Part shown: positions 33,684 to 43,073 of the stretch, piece after piece
Position numbering within the stretch: position 1 is the first letter of the stretch
Layout of the letters: the number at the start of each line of letters is the position of its first letter
DNA from: Sphingomonas sp. IC081
GTDB taxonomy: Bacteria; Pseudomonadota; Alphaproteobacteria; Sphingomonadales; Sphingomonadaceae
Assembly: GCF_006874585.1 (NCBI RefSeq)
Contig: NZ_CP029761.1
Span: 2,243,001-2,307,000 of the forward strand
Direction of reading: 5' to 3'
DNA length: 64,000 nucleotides
Notes under the pieces: model-generated
Told to the model about the DNA's origin: nothing
The model's input: only the letters and a program-made list of their open reading frames with translations
Database searches by the model: none
Made by a program: the position numbers and the translations under genes

Positions 33684-35438
33684 ATGCGACGTCCCGCCGT
33701 CAATGCCCTCAAAGCCCTGGTCGTCCGCCAGCGACGGCGCATGCGCGAAAGCGAACTGGCATTCATCCTGCTCGCGCTGGCCGCGGGCATCGCGGCCGGA
33801 TGGCTGACCAACCTGCAGGGCTTTCTGGCCCACGGCATCCAGCAAATCCTCTACGGCGTCACCGGCAACCGTCTCAGCGCGATCGGCGAGATCCGTCATC
33901 CCTGGCGGTTGCTGGCGCTGCCGCTGGGCGGCCTCGTGCTGATCGGCATCGCCCATCTGCTGCGCCGCCGCCGCCGCGCCCCGATCGACGTCGTCGAGGC
34001 CAATGCGCTGCACAGTGGGCGAATTCCGTTCATCGACAACCTGATCATCTCGATCCAGACCATCGTTTCCAACGGCGCCGGGGCCTCGGTCGGGCTGGAG
34101 GCGGCCTATGCGCAGATGGGCGGCGGCGTTGCCTCGGTGCTGGGCCAGTGGTTCAAGCTGCGCCGGTCGGACATGCGCACGCTGGTCGGCGCGGGCGCCG
34201 GCGCAGCGGTGGGCGCAGCCTTCGGCGCGCCGCTGGCAGGTGCGTTCTACGCTTTCGAGATCGTGATCGGCACCTACACTCCCGCTGCCATCGCCCCGGT
34301 CATCGCCGCAGCACTGGGCGCCGCGTTCATCACCCGCCAACTGGGTGTCGAGCCCTACCTGATCGCCGCCTCCAGCACGCGGCCGCTGACGACACCGGAC
34401 TATTTCATCTACGCGCTGCTGGGCATCTGCTGCGCGCTGGTCGGCATCCTGGTGATGCGGCTGGTGACGTTCACCGAAATCCACGTCCAGAAACTCACCC
34501 GCATCGCCAGGTGGCGCCCGCTGATCGGCGGGCTGCTGCTGATGCCGCTGGCCTGGATTTCACCGCAGTCGCTGTCCGCCGGGCACGGGGCCATGCACCT
34601 CAACCTGGCCATGCAGCCGGCGATCCAGTTCCTGCTGATGGTGCTGGCGGTGAAGATCCTGTCTTCGGTCATATCCCTAAGCTTCGGTTTTCGCGGCGGG
34701 CTGTTCTTCGCCTCGCTGTTCCTCGGCTCGCTGGTCGGGCTGATCTTTGCCCAAGCCGTGGCGATGCTGCCATTCGGCATCGAACTCGACCCCACCCAGT
34801 CCGCACTGGTCGGCATGGCGGGTGTCGCCGTCTCCATCGTCGGCGGACCGATGACACTGGCCCTGCTGATCCTCGAGACCACGCACGACTTCGCGCTGAT
34901 GGGTGTGGTGCTGACCGCCGCGCTCGTCTCCAGCGCCTTCACGCGCGAGACCTTCGGCTATTCGTTCTCCACCTGGCGGCTGCACATTCGCGGCTCGATC
35001 ATCCGCTCCCCGCGCGACATCGGCTGGATGCTGAGCCTCACCGCCGGGCGGATCATGCGCACCGACTGGGTTTCGGTGCCCGCCACCCTGCCCCTCGCCG
35101 AATTCCGCGCGCGGGTGCCGCTGGGATCGACCAGCAAGGCGATCCTGCTCGACGCAGCCGACCGCTATGCCGGTATCGTCACCACCGCGTCCGCCTGGAA
35201 CCCCAACCTCGATCCCGAGACCGAAGTGGGCACACTGGCAACGCTGGCCGACACTTCCCTCGCCCCCGCGACCGACATCCGCGCGATGATCAAGGCGTTC
35301 GACATTGCCGTGGCCGACGAACTGGCGGTGGTGGACGGGGTCGGCAAAGTCGTTGGCGTCGTCACCGAGCGCCATGCAAGGCGGCGCTATTTCGAGGAAA
35401 TCGAGGCGTCCCAGCGCGAGCTCTTCGGCGAGAGCTGA
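33684..35438 (+). CDS. divergent ClC-family chloride channel/transporter with CBS-like tail
   Basis: About 584 residues: ten or more membrane spans in the ClC arrangement and a cytosolic C-terminal part (about 440-575) resembling a CBS pair. The family motifs are altered. The GREGP segment reads GASVGLEAAYAQMG, keeping the gating glutamate but losing Gly-Pro; GGIFAP reads GGLFFASLFLG; and the GSGIP segment is not recognisable (VVEANALHSGRIP). This is a separate branch whose ion specificity should not be assumed to be chloride. ATG 33684 is preferred over TTG 33648, which adds a Cys-rich non-homologous dozen. Confidence 0.85.
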   Translation: MRRPAVNALKALVVRQRRRMRESELAFILLALAAGIAAGWLTNLQGFLAHGIQQILYGVTGNRLSAIGEIRHPWRLLALPLGGLVLIGIAHLLRRRRRAPIDVVEANALHSGRIPFIDNLIISIQTIVSNGAGASVGLEAAYAQMGGGVASVLGQWFKLRRSDMRTLVGAGAGAAVGAAFGAPLAGAFYAFEIVIGTYTPAAIAPVIAAALGAAFITRQLGVEPYLIAASSTRPLTTPDYFIYALLGICCALVGILVMRLVTFTEIHVQKLTRIARWRPLIGGLLLMPLAWISPQSLSAGHGAMHLNLAMQPAIQFLLMVLAVKILSSVISLSFGFRGGLFFASLFLGSLVGLIFAQAVAMLPFGIELDPTQSALVGMAGVAVSIVGGPMTLALLILETTHDFALMGVVLTAALVSSAFTRETFGYSFSTWRLHIRGSIIRSPRDIGWMLSLTAGRIMRTDWVSVPATLPLAEFRARVPLGSTSKAILLDAADRYAGIVTTASAWNPNLDPETEVGTLATLADTSLAPATDIRAMIKAFDIAVADELAVVDGVGKVVGVVTERHARRRYFEEIEASQRELFGES

Positions 35439-35500
35439 GACAGGTTCTTCGCCCGGGCGATACCTGCGGCACTCCCCTTCCCGGCCCCCGCCCTCCAGAC

Positions 35501-35520
35501 TACCTAGCGATCACTAGGTA
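35501..35520. promoter_or_regulatory. operator palindrome before TetR gene
   Basis: TACCTAG-CGATCA-CTAGGTA, perfect 7-base arms, ending 14 bases before the TetR ATG. It overlaps where the promoter should be, indicating autorepression by the downstream TetR protein. Confidence 0.75.
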
Positions 35521-35534
35521 ACGGGAGAAAGCCC

Positions 35535-36104
35535 ATGCGCACCCGCATGAACCGCGAGGACCGGCGCACCGCGATCCTCGATGCCGCGATCGCGGTGATC
35601 GGCGAACGCGGCTTTCACGGGTTCTCGATCCGCGAACTGGCGCTGCGCTGCGCGATGACCGACGCCGGGCTGCTCCACCACTTCGGCTCGAAGACCGACC
35701 TGCTGCTGGCGGTGCTCGACCGCCGCGACAGGCAGGACGAGGACGCCATCGCCGCCCTTTTCCCCCGCGACGCGGCGCCGCGCAGCCGCGCGCAAGTGCT
35801 GGAGGTGCTGGCCGCCATCGTCGCGCGGAATGCACAGCACCCCGAACTGGTGCGCCTCTATGCGATGCTGCGGGTGGAAGCGCTCGCCGCCGACCACCCC
35901 GCCCACGCCTATTTTGTCACCCGCGACCGGCTTGCCCGCCGTCGCTTCGCCGAACTGCTCGACCTGCCCGGCGAAACACCGGACCGTCTCGCGCGGCAGG
36001 TGCTGTCGGCGATGGACGGGCTGGAACTGCAATGGCTGCAGGAGGAGCGCGGCTTCGACCTCGTCGCGACATGGAACGAAACCGCCGGGCGGCTGATCCC
36101 GTAA
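35535..36104 (+). CDS. TetR family transcriptional regulator
   Basis: A 189-residue repressor. The DNA-binding part is REDRRTAILDAAIAVIGERGFHGFSIRELALRCAMTDAGLLHHFGSKTDLLLAVLDRRD; the second helix pair has LLHHFGSK in place of the common IYYHFxSK. The C-terminal domain is all-helical and short. A perfect palindrome precedes it, and the GH1 glycosidase gene begins 25 bases after its stop on the same strand, so the two form an operon in which the regulator likely senses a glycoside or aglycone. Confidence 0.92.
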   Translation: MRTRMNREDRRTAILDAAIAVIGERGFHGFSIRELALRCAMTDAGLLHHFGSKTDLLLAVLDRRDRQDEDAIAALFPRDAAPRSRAQVLEVLAAIVARNAQHPELVRLYAMLRVEALAADHPAHAYFVTRDRLARRRFAELLDLPGETPDRLARQVLSAMDGLELQWLQEERGFDLVATWNETAGRLIP

Positions 36105-36128
36105 ACCGGCGCAAACTGGGAGAGTGTG

Positions 36129-37436
36129 ATGGATCGCAGAACGATGTTGGCCTCCGGATTGGCGGCCGGTGCACTGGCCTCGCCATCCGGCAAGGCGATG
36201 GCCGCGACGGCAAGAAGCTTCCCCAAGGGCTTCCGCTGGGGCACCGCCAGCGCCGCGCATCAGGTGGAGGGCAACAATACGCTGAGCGACCTCTGGCTGG
36301 TCGAGCAGGTGAAGCCGACGATGTTCATGGAGCCTTCGGGCGATGCCAACAACTCCTTCGAACTCTGGCCGCGCGACCTCGATCTGGTGAAAGGCCTGGG
36401 GCTCGACACCTATCGCTTCTCGATCGAATGGGCCCGGATCGAGCCGCGTCCCGGCGTGTTCTCCACCGCCATGCTCGACCACTACGCCCGGATCATCGAC
36501 GGCTGCCATGCGCGCGGGCTGACGCCGATGGTAACGTTCAACCACTTCACCCTGCCGCGCTGGTTCGCGGCGCAAGGCGGATGGACGCAGAAGGAGGCGG
36601 CCGACCTGTTTGCCCGCTACTGCGACAAGGCGGCGCGGCGCCTGGCGGCGGGCATGGGCTATACCACCACACTCAACGAGCCGAACATGATCCACCTCGT
36701 CGACAAGGGCCTGCCGCCGCAGATGGCCGGCATGGTAAAGGCGATGAACCAGGCGGCGGGCGCGGCCTGCGGGGCCGGCAACTTCAAGAACGGCATGCTG
36801 CCCGAACACGACGACATTGCGCTGCTGGAGGAAAACATGCTCGCCGCGCACAAGGCCGGCCGCGCCGCGATCAAGGCCGCACGCGGCGACCTGCCGGTGG
36901 GGGTCAGCCTGACGATGAGCGACGATCAGGCCGTCGGCGCGAATTCGCAGCGCGACGCGATCCGCAAGCAATTCTACGGGCCATGGCTGGAACTGGCCAA
37001 GCAGGACGACTTCATCGGCGTGCAGAACTATGCGCGGGCGATCTGGAATGCGCAGGGTCAGGTCCAGCCACCCGCCGATGTGCCGCGCAGTCAGATGGGC
37101 GTGGAAATTTACCCCGCCTCACTGGCTGGTGCAGTGCGCTATGCCCACGAGGCGACCGGGCGGCCGGTGATGGTGACCGAGCACGGCATCGGCATCGAGG
37201 ACGACGCAGTGCGCGCGAAGTTCATTCCCGAAGCGCTCTCCGGATTGCTGCAGGCCATTGCCGACGGCGTGCCGGTGCTGGGCTATGTCCACTGGACGCT
37301 GGCGGACAACTTCGAATGGGTGTTCGGCTTCAAGCACAAGTACGGGCTATGCTCCGTCGACCGCGCGACCTTCGCCCGCACCCCCAAGCCAAGCGCCGCC
37401 GTGCTGGCGGCGATTGCCAAGCGGAACGCGGTGTAG
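36129..37436 (+). CDS. Tat-exported GH1 family beta-glycosidase
   Basis: A 435-residue glycoside hydrolase family 1 enzyme. It opens with a twin-arginine signal, MDRRTMLASGLAAGALASPSGKAMA, cleaved near residue 26, so it works in the periplasm, unusual for GH1. The barrel begins FPKGFRWGTASAAHQVEG; acid/base is E184 in TLNEP and nucleophile is E351 in VTEHGIG, where His replaces the usual Asn of TENG. The C-terminal GYVHWTLADNFEWVFGFKHKYGL is canonical. Likely cleaves beta-glucosides. ATG 36129 follows GGGAGAGTGTG. Downstream of the TetR gene in an apparent operon. Confidence 0.92.
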   Translation: MDRRTMLASGLAAGALASPSGKAMAATARSFPKGFRWGTASAAHQVEGNNTLSDLWLVEQVKPTMFMEPSGDANNSFELWPRDLDLVKGLGLDTYRFSIEWARIEPRPGVFSTAMLDHYARIIDGCHARGLTPMVTFNHFTLPRWFAAQGGWTQKEAADLFARYCDKAARRLAAGMGYTTTLNEPNMIHLVDKGLPPQMAGMVKAMNQAAGAACGAGNFKNGMLPEHDDIALLEENMLAAHKAGRAAIKAARGDLPVGVSLTMSDDQAVGANSQRDAIRKQFYGPWLELAKQDDFIGVQNYARAIWNAQGQVQPPADVPRSQMGVEIYPASLAGAVRYAHEATGRPVMVTEHGIGIEDDAVRAKFIPEALSGLLQAIADGVPVLGYVHWTLADNFEWVFGFKHKYGLCSVDRATFARTPKPSAAVLAAIAKRNAV

Positions 37437-37469
37437 AGCCTTCTATCGAATACAAAACCTCGCCCCCTC

Positions 37470-37547
37470 CCGCGAAGGCGGGGGCCCCGCTTCCTTTTTG
37501 CCTCGCCCCGAAGAACAAGCGGGATCCCCGCCTTCGCGGGGATGACG
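37470..37547. repeat. REP palindrome pair after the GH1 gene
   Basis: Two hairpins, CCCGC-GAAG-GCGGG (37470-37483) and CCCCGC-CTTC-GCGGGG (37526-37541), in opposite orientation, the second followed by ATGACGCG. Same core as the repeats near 45 kb. Lies between convergent genes. Confidence 0.75.
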
Positions 37548-37604
37548 CGTTTGGATTTGGCGAGCGTTCCGGGGGACGGAAAACCTCACCCCTTCGTGCC
37601 GTGT

Positions 37605-38354
37605 TCAAGTCACCGTGAACCCGCCGTCGACGGCGAGCACCTGATTGGTCACCCGGTGCGCCATCGGGGTCGCGAAATAGAGTACGGCCGAGGCGATGTC
37701 CTCGGCCGTGCAACGGCCCAGCGGCGGGGTTCGATTGCCCGGGCCGACCGGCGGCGGTCCTTCGGCATGGATCGCGCCGGGCGTGCCGACGCCGCCCGGC
37801 AGCACGGTGTTGACGGTGATCCCGTGCGCCGCAAGTTCGAAGGCGGCACTGGTGGTGAGCGCCGCGAGCGCGCCCTTGCTGGCCATGTAGGCCGCCAGCC
37901 CCTGCACGAACTGGCCAACCAGCCCGCATGAGGCGCAGTTGACCACGCGCCCGCCCTTGCCGCCGGCGATCATCGCCCGCGCCACTTCGCGGATCATCAG
38001 GAACGGCGCGCGCGCGTTGATCGCCTCGATCCGCTGCCAATGTGCCGCCGTGCCCTCCAGCAGCATTTCGCGGTGCTGAAGCCCGGCGTTGTTGACCAGC
38101 AACCAAGGCGTGCCATGGCGCCCAGCAGCCTCTGCACAGGCAGAGACGATGGACGCCTCATCGGCGAGGTCCACCATGACCGCGTCCACCGCCTTGCCTG
38201 CCTCGACTTGCGCCCGCGCACCGGCTTCGTCCCGGTCGAGCACGACCACCCGCGCTCCGGCGCAGGTCAGCACCGCGCAGATGCCCGCGCCAATCCCGCT
38301 GGCACCGCCGGTCACGAGCGCGAGGCGCCCGGAAAGGTCAAAAGGTCCGCTCAT
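37605..38354 (-). CDS. SDR family oxidoreductase
   Basis: A 249-residue classical short-chain dehydrogenase starting MSGPFDLSGRLALVTGGASGIGAGICAVL. NAD preference is suggested by VVLDRDE after strand 2. NNAG is present as LVNNAGLQH, the catalytic serine in NCASCGLVGQ, and YMASK as Tyr/Lys pair. The C-terminal NQVLAVDGGFTVT is typical. ATG 38354 follows GGGAGACGATC. It converges on the GH1 gene and is 41 bases after the start region of the CocE-type hydrolase gene on the same strand. Substrate unknown; sugar or glycoside aglycone is possible given neighbours. Confidence 0.9.
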   Translation of the reverse strand: MSGPFDLSGRLALVTGGASGIGAGICAVLTCAGARVVVLDRDEAGARAQVEAGKAVDAVMVDLADEASIVSACAEAAGRHGTPWLLVNNAGLQHREMLLEGTAAHWQRIEAINARAPFLMIREVARAMIAGGKGGRVVNCASCGLVGQFVQGLAAYMASKGALAALTTSAAFELAAHGITVNTVLPGGVGTPGAIHAEGPPPVGPGNRTPPLGRCTAEDIASAVLYFATPMAHRVTNQVLAVDGGFTVT

Positions 38355-38395
38355 GATCGTCTCCCGGTATCGACCGGGAGACGATCTGAACGCCG

Positions 38396-40330
38396 TCAGT
38401 TCCCGGCGATGGGCAGCCACACCGCGCTGGCCGCATCGCCGCCATACTGCACGGTCTCGGTGGCCTTCACATAGTCCTTGGGCATCGCCTCCATGATGGA
38501 AGGCACCCAGGACTGCGGGTTGCGGTCATAGAGCGGGAACAGGCTGGACTGCACCTGGACCATGATCTTGTGCCCCGGCAGGAACACGTGATCGACGTTG
38601 GGCAGCGACCACTGGAAGGTATAGCCCTTGCCGGGCTCCAGCGGCTGCGGCTTGTCGAAGCCGTTCACATAGCGCCCCCGGAAGATCTCGATGCCGACAC
38701 CCAACTGATAACCCGCCAGTTCCGGATTGGCCGAGTTTTCCTGCGGATAGACGTCGATCAGCTTGACCACATAGTCGCTGTCCTGCCCGGTGGTGGAGGC
38801 GTGCAGTTCCACCTTGGGCGCGCCCATGATGTGCACCGGCTTGTCGAGCACGCCGGTGGTGTAGCTCAGCACGTCCGGGCGGCCATCGACGAAGCGCTGG
38901 TCGTGAACGAGCCAGGTCTTCCATTCCTCGCCCTGCATGTGCACCGGGCGCGGCAGCATCGGCACGGGCTTGGCCGGGTCGGACACGTAGCTGTCGCTGC
39001 CCGCCGCCGGCTTCGCCCACGAGAGGCCGTAATTACCCGCAAGGTACAGCGGCGTGTAGTTCCCTGCGGGCCACTTCTGCGAGACTTCCCAGCCCGCCTT
39101 GGCTCCGACCGCGCCGGTGGCGTAAGTCAGCACCGGCGGCGTGTCGCACTTCGGCGCATTTGTCTTCAGGTGGCAGTCGAGGAACGGCTTCATGTAGTTG
39201 CGGCGGAACTGGCCGCCGGTATCGCCTTCCCACTTCAGCGGGCCAAGCTCGCGCGCCTCGTAGTTCACCTGGGAGTGGCGCCAGGGGCCGATCACCAGCG
39301 AGACCATGTCGTTGTTGGTGTCCTGCGGCTCCAGCGCCTTGTAGACTGCCGGGGCGCCGTAGCTGTCTTCCTGATCCCACTGGCCCACCACCAGCATCGT
39401 CGGCACGGTCAGCTTGCGCGCGGCCAGCAGCTTGTCCACCGCCTGCCCCTGCCACCATGCATCATAGCTGGGATGCTCCAGCACCTTGCGCACGACCGGC
39501 AGGTCCAGCAGCCCATAGGCCTTGGCGTATTCCATCGCCGAACCGGCCTCGAGATAGGCCTGATACTCGTCGCCCGTGCCCTTGGGCACCGAGCCGCCGC
39601 CCTTCTTGACCGTCTGGCCCAGATCGTAGTCGAAGCCGAACATGCGGAAGGCGCCGTTGTGGAACCAGTCGTCGCCCATCCAGCCGTCGACCATCGGGCT
39701 CTGCGGCACCGAGGCCTTGAGCGCGGGATGCGGATCGACCAGCGCCATCAGCGAGGTGAAGCCGAGGTAGGACGACCCGGTGATGCCCACCTTGCCGTTG
39801 CTTTCCTTCACGTGCTTCACCAGCCAGTCGATCGTGTCGTACGTATCGGTGGCGTGATCGACCTTGGTGGGGTTCAGGGGGCCGCGCAGCGGGCGGTTCA
39901 TCACGTAGTCGCCTTCGGAACCATCCAGCCCGCGCACGTCCTGATAGACGCGGATATAGCCGTCGTTCACGAAGTCCGCGTCCATGACCGGGAGAATTTC
40001 CTCGATCTTCTGGCTGCGGTTGCGGCTGCTCATCTTGCCGGCGTTGTAGGGCGTGCGGCTGAGCAGGATCGGGCCGTCATGCGTACCCTTGCGCATCACG
40101 ATGACGGTGAACAGCTTCTTGCCGTCGCGCATCGGGATCATCACCTCGCGGCGGATATAGTCCGCCTGCGGGCGCACCCAGTCGTACGAGGCGACCTGCT
40201 CGTTCATCATGGTGTCGGTCTTGGCTGCCCTATCCTGCGCGGAAAGCTGCGAGGCGGCGGCGAGAGCCAGCGGCGCGGCGGCGACACTGACGGCGATGCG
40301 AAGGCTGCGGGCCCGAAGGTTTCTTGTCAT
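38396..40330 (-). CDS. exported CocE/NonD family hydrolase (X-Pro peptidase S15 fold)
   Basis: About 644 residues with an N-terminal signal peptide (ARSLRIAVSVAAAPLALAAASQLSAQ). The alpha/beta-hydrolase part includes REVMIPMRDGKKLFTVIVMRKG, VYQDVRGLDGSEGDY, and the nucleophile elbow GKVGITGSSYLGF; the C-terminal jelly-roll of CocE proteins (LSYTTGVLDKPVHIMGAPKVELHAS ... PGHKIMVQVQSSLFPLYDRNP) is complete. Known members hydrolyse beta-lactam precursors (alpha-amino acid ester hydrolase, glutaryl-7-ACA acylase) or cocaine; ester or amide substrates are likely here. ATG 40330 gives the better signal peptide; an in-frame ATG 24 bases upstream is an alternative. Confidence 0.9.
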   Translation of the reverse strand: MTRNLRARSLRIAVSVAAAPLALAAASQLSAQDRAAKTDTMMNEQVASYDWVRPQADYIRREVMIPMRDGKKLFTVIVMRKGTHDGPILLSRTPYNAGKMSSRNRSQKIEEILPVMDADFVNDGYIRVYQDVRGLDGSEGDYVMNRPLRGPLNPTKVDHATDTYDTIDWLVKHVKESNGKVGITGSSYLGFTSLMALVDPHPALKASVPQSPMVDGWMGDDWFHNGAFRMFGFDYDLGQTVKKGGGSVPKGTGDEYQAYLEAGSAMEYAKAYGLLDLPVVRKVLEHPSYDAWWQGQAVDKLLAARKLTVPTMLVVGQWDQEDSYGAPAVYKALEPQDTNNDMVSLVIGPWRHSQVNYEARELGPLKWEGDTGGQFRRNYMKPFLDCHLKTNAPKCDTPPVLTYATGAVGAKAGWEVSQKWPAGNYTPLYLAGNYGLSWAKPAAGSDSYVSDPAKPVPMLPRPVHMQGEEWKTWLVHDQRFVDGRPDVLSYTTGVLDKPVHIMGAPKVELHASTTGQDSDYVVKLIDVYPQENSANPELAGYQLGVGIEIFRGRYVNGFDKPQPLEPGKGYTFQWSLPNVDHVFLPGHKIMVQVQSSLFPLYDRNPQSWVPSIMEAMPKDYVKATETVQYGGDAASAVWLPIAGN

Positions 40331-40523
40331 GGAAGCGATTGGTGACGCGTGCATTTCACGCGGTCAAGCGTGAACACCGCCGTTATCGTGGACGGCGCAG
40401 GCCTGCCCGAAAGCCGCCACGATCGATCGTTATCCGCCGCAAGTGGCGGCCAAGCGTATTATTTTCGTAAAGTCAGCCCATGAGTCAGGCAACCGACAGG
40501 AAACACACGCTTTGCCACTCTGC

Positions 40524-42965
40524 ATGAAGGATGCCGATTCGCCCCGCTCCACTTGCGCGCCTGCCCGCCTCTTCGCGCGCACCGTGCCGCTCGCTCTGGC
40601 CACCCTGCTCTGCACGGCCGCTCCGGCCCAGGCCGATCCCGCCCCCTTCGAACTGACCGGCCCAGACCTGCGGATCACCGTGACGCGCGGCCAGCAGACC
40701 CTGCCGATCGCACAAGTGCCCAGCCTTGCCGAAGGCGACAGGATCTCCGTCCACGCCGCGCTGCCCGAGGATCAGGGGCTCAAGTTCCTGCTGGTCTCGG
40801 CGTTCCTGCGCGGCGCCACCAATCCGCCGCCCAAGAACTGGATCGCCATCGCCGACACCTGGAAGAGCAAGGAAAAGGACAAGGCGCTCACCCTCACCGT
40901 GCCCAAGGGCGCGCGGCAGATGGTCGTGCTGATGGTGCCCGATACCAACGGCGCGGAAGGCGCGCTGGTCGATGCGGTACGCGGCAAGCCGGGCGAATTC
41001 GTGCGCGCCAGTCAGGACCTCAACCAGGCCTCGCTCGACCATTCGCGCCTCACCGCGTTCATGGGCGCGATCCAGGCGCAAGACAACACCGGGCCGGAAT
41101 ACCTTCGTGCGGTAGCCCCGGTGCTGGCCCGCAGCCTCTCGATCAAGCTCAACGAGGACTGCCTGTCCAAGGTCATCGAGATGCAGGCCTCCTGCCTGCT
41201 GGAGAACAAGGAATCGCTTGTCCTCAACGACGTCCATTCCAGTTCCCTGGCCGATACGCTGACCGGCACGCCCACCGACCTTGCCCTGCAGCTAAGCGCC
41301 ACGCCCGAGGCGGGCGCGGGCTATTACAGCGCCTATATCGGCGTCGCCCGCGACATTGCCCGCATCTTCGGCGCCTTCAGCAACCCGCAGTTCGGCTACC
41401 TGCCGACACTCTCGGTTCGCCGGGACGAGACGATGTCGCTGCTGCTCAATGCCGCGCCTTCGTTCCAGAAACCCAAGTCGGTCATGGTCACCGCCCTGCC
41501 CGCGATCGAGGCGGACATTCCCCCGCAGCTGCGCAGTACCGCAAAGGCCCCGGTCTGCATCGCCCGCCCCGGTGCCCTGCTGCCGGTCGAGGGGGCGCCG
41601 CTGGTGTTCTCCACCGCCTTTGCGCATGACATGAAGGTCAAGATCACCACTGCTTCCGGCCAGACCATCGACGTGCCGGTGACGCCGCGCGCCGACAAGG
41701 GCGGCTACGTCATCACCGGGGAGGCACTACCGAGCGCTTTCACCGGTTCGATGCGCGCGCAGCTTCACGGCCTCTGGGGCTTCGCGCCGTTCGAGGGGCC
41801 GGAGTTCCTGCTCCAGCGACCGGACGGCAATGCCTGGAAAGTGACCGGCGATGCCGACGGGCTGGTCCTGGGGCGCGACAACGAGGTCGTGCTCGAAAGC
41901 GCGGCGCCGTCCTGTGTCGAGGACGTGACGATGCAGCAAAGAAACGGCGGCCCCAAAGCGCTCGAATGGAAAGTGCGCGACGGCAACCGGCTTGCCTTCA
42001 CGGTGCCGCTGGCCAAGGCCGCGCCCGGCGCAGTGCGCGTGGAACTGCGCTATCAGGGTGCCAAGGGGCCCGAAACACTGAGCCTGCGCGCCCGCGCCGA
42101 AGCCAGCCGGATCGACGGTTTCGAACTCCATGCCGGAGACACCGAAGGCGAACTGACCGGCCAGCGGCTCGATCAGGTGCAATCGCTGACGCTGGGCGAG
42201 ATCGAATTCAAGCCCGACGGCCTGACGCGCGAGGGAGCCGTAGACCGCCTGCGCCTCGTCGCTCAGGGCGGCGCAAAAGCGCCTGACACGGGAACGGCCG
42301 GCAAGGCCGTCATCGCGCTGGCCGACGGGCGCAGTCTTTCGCTGCCGACCCGCATCGCCGCGTCGCGCCCGCAAGCGGAACTGATCGGCCGCACCGTCTA
42401 TCCCGGCCCTTCGGCGCCCGGTGCGCGGTCGCTCGAACTCGGCTCCGGCGACCTGCTGCCGGACAACGGCGAACTGGTCTTCTCGATCAAGGCGGCGCCG
42501 GGCGAGCGTTTCGACACGGCCTCCACCATCGAGATCGCCACGACCGGAGGCCCGGTCGCCGCCCGCCTGAGCGCCGGCAAGGGCCTGACACTGGAAAGCC
42601 AGCACGTCATGGTCGCCCGCCTCAAGGCCGCCGATCTACCCGCCGGAACCTTCGGCCCACTGCGTTTCCGCCTGGTCGGGGCCGACACCGCGGGCGACTG
42701 GAAGCCGCTGGCAACGCTCGCCCGCCTGCCGCGCATCGAGAACCTCGCCTGCGCCGATAACAAGAGCGATGCGGCCACGCCGTGCACGCTGTCGGGCCGC
42801 GACCTGTTCCTGATCGGTGCCGTCTCCGCCGAGCGCACGTTCGCCCAGCCCGTGGCGGTTCCGCCCGGCTTCACCGGGGGCAGCCTGGCCGTACCACGCC
42901 CGGTGGACGGCAAGCTCTACTTGCGCCTGCGCGATGCCCCCGAGGATCCGGTGGCGCTGTCCTGA
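40524..42965 (+). CDS. large exported protein of unknown function
   Basis: An 813-residue protein with a Sec-type signal (LFARTVPLALATLLCTAAPAQA) after the start MKDADSPRSTC; the GTG at 40443 would place 27 odd residues before it. The mature part begins DPAPFELTGPDLRITVTRGQQTLP and is rich in short beta-strand motifs, repeated domains with paired Cys (EDCLSK...ASCLLEN; CIARPG...APSCVEDV; LACADNKSDAATPCTLSG), no low-complexity linker and no membrane anchor or autotransporter tail. A central piece (FALPEGA-like, about 200-330) has VARDIARIFGAFSNPQFGYLPTLSVRRDETMSLLLNAAPSF. I recognise no named family. Divergent from the CocE-type hydrolase by 193 bases. Confidence 0.85.
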   Translation: MKDADSPRSTCAPARLFARTVPLALATLLCTAAPAQADPAPFELTGPDLRITVTRGQQTLPIAQVPSLAEGDRISVHAALPEDQGLKFLLVSAFLRGATNPPPKNWIAIADTWKSKEKDKALTLTVPKGARQMVVLMVPDTNGAEGALVDAVRGKPGEFVRASQDLNQASLDHSRLTAFMGAIQAQDNTGPEYLRAVAPVLARSLSIKLNEDCLSKVIEMQASCLLENKESLVLNDVHSSSLADTLTGTPTDLALQLSATPEAGAGYYSAYIGVARDIARIFGAFSNPQFGYLPTLSVRRDETMSLLLNAAPSFQKPKSVMVTALPAIEADIPPQLRSTAKAPVCIARPGALLPVEGAPLVFSTAFAHDMKVKITTASGQTIDVPVTPRADKGGYVITGEALPSAFTGSMRAQLHGLWGFAPFEGPEFLLQRPDGNAWKVTGDADGLVLGRDNEVVLESAAPSCVEDVTMQQRNGGPKALEWKVRDGNRLAFTVPLAKAAPGAVRVELRYQGAKGPETLSLRARAEASRIDGFELHAGDTEGELTGQRLDQVQSLTLGEIEFKPDGLTREGAVDRLRLVAQGGAKAPDTGTAGKAVIALADGRSLSLPTRIAASRPQAELIGRTVYPGPSAPGARSLELGSGDLLPDNGELVFSIKAAPGERFDTASTIEIATTGGPVAARLSAGKGLTLESQHVMVARLKAADLPAGTFGPLRFRLVGADTAGDWKPLATLARLPRIENLACADNKSDAATPCTLSGRDLFLIGAVSAERTFAQPVAVPPGFTGGSLAVPRPVDGKLYLRLRDAPEDPVALS

Positions 42966-43015
42966 CGGCCGCGCGGCGCCGAACGGTCGCGGCTGGAACG
43001 GAGCGCATAAGCAAA

Positions 43016-43047
43016 CGGGCAGGAGAGCCATCGCTCCCCTGCCCGTG
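43016..43047. terminator. bidirectional hairpin between convergent genes
   Basis: ACGGGCAGG-A-GAGC-CATC-GCTC-C-CCTGCCCGT: a 13-pair stem with one A/C mismatch, 51 bases past the large exported protein and 27 bases past the DAHP synthase stop on the other strand. Confidence 0.85.
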
Positions 43048-43073
43048 CATGTTCACCAGGAACAAGCGGCGGA

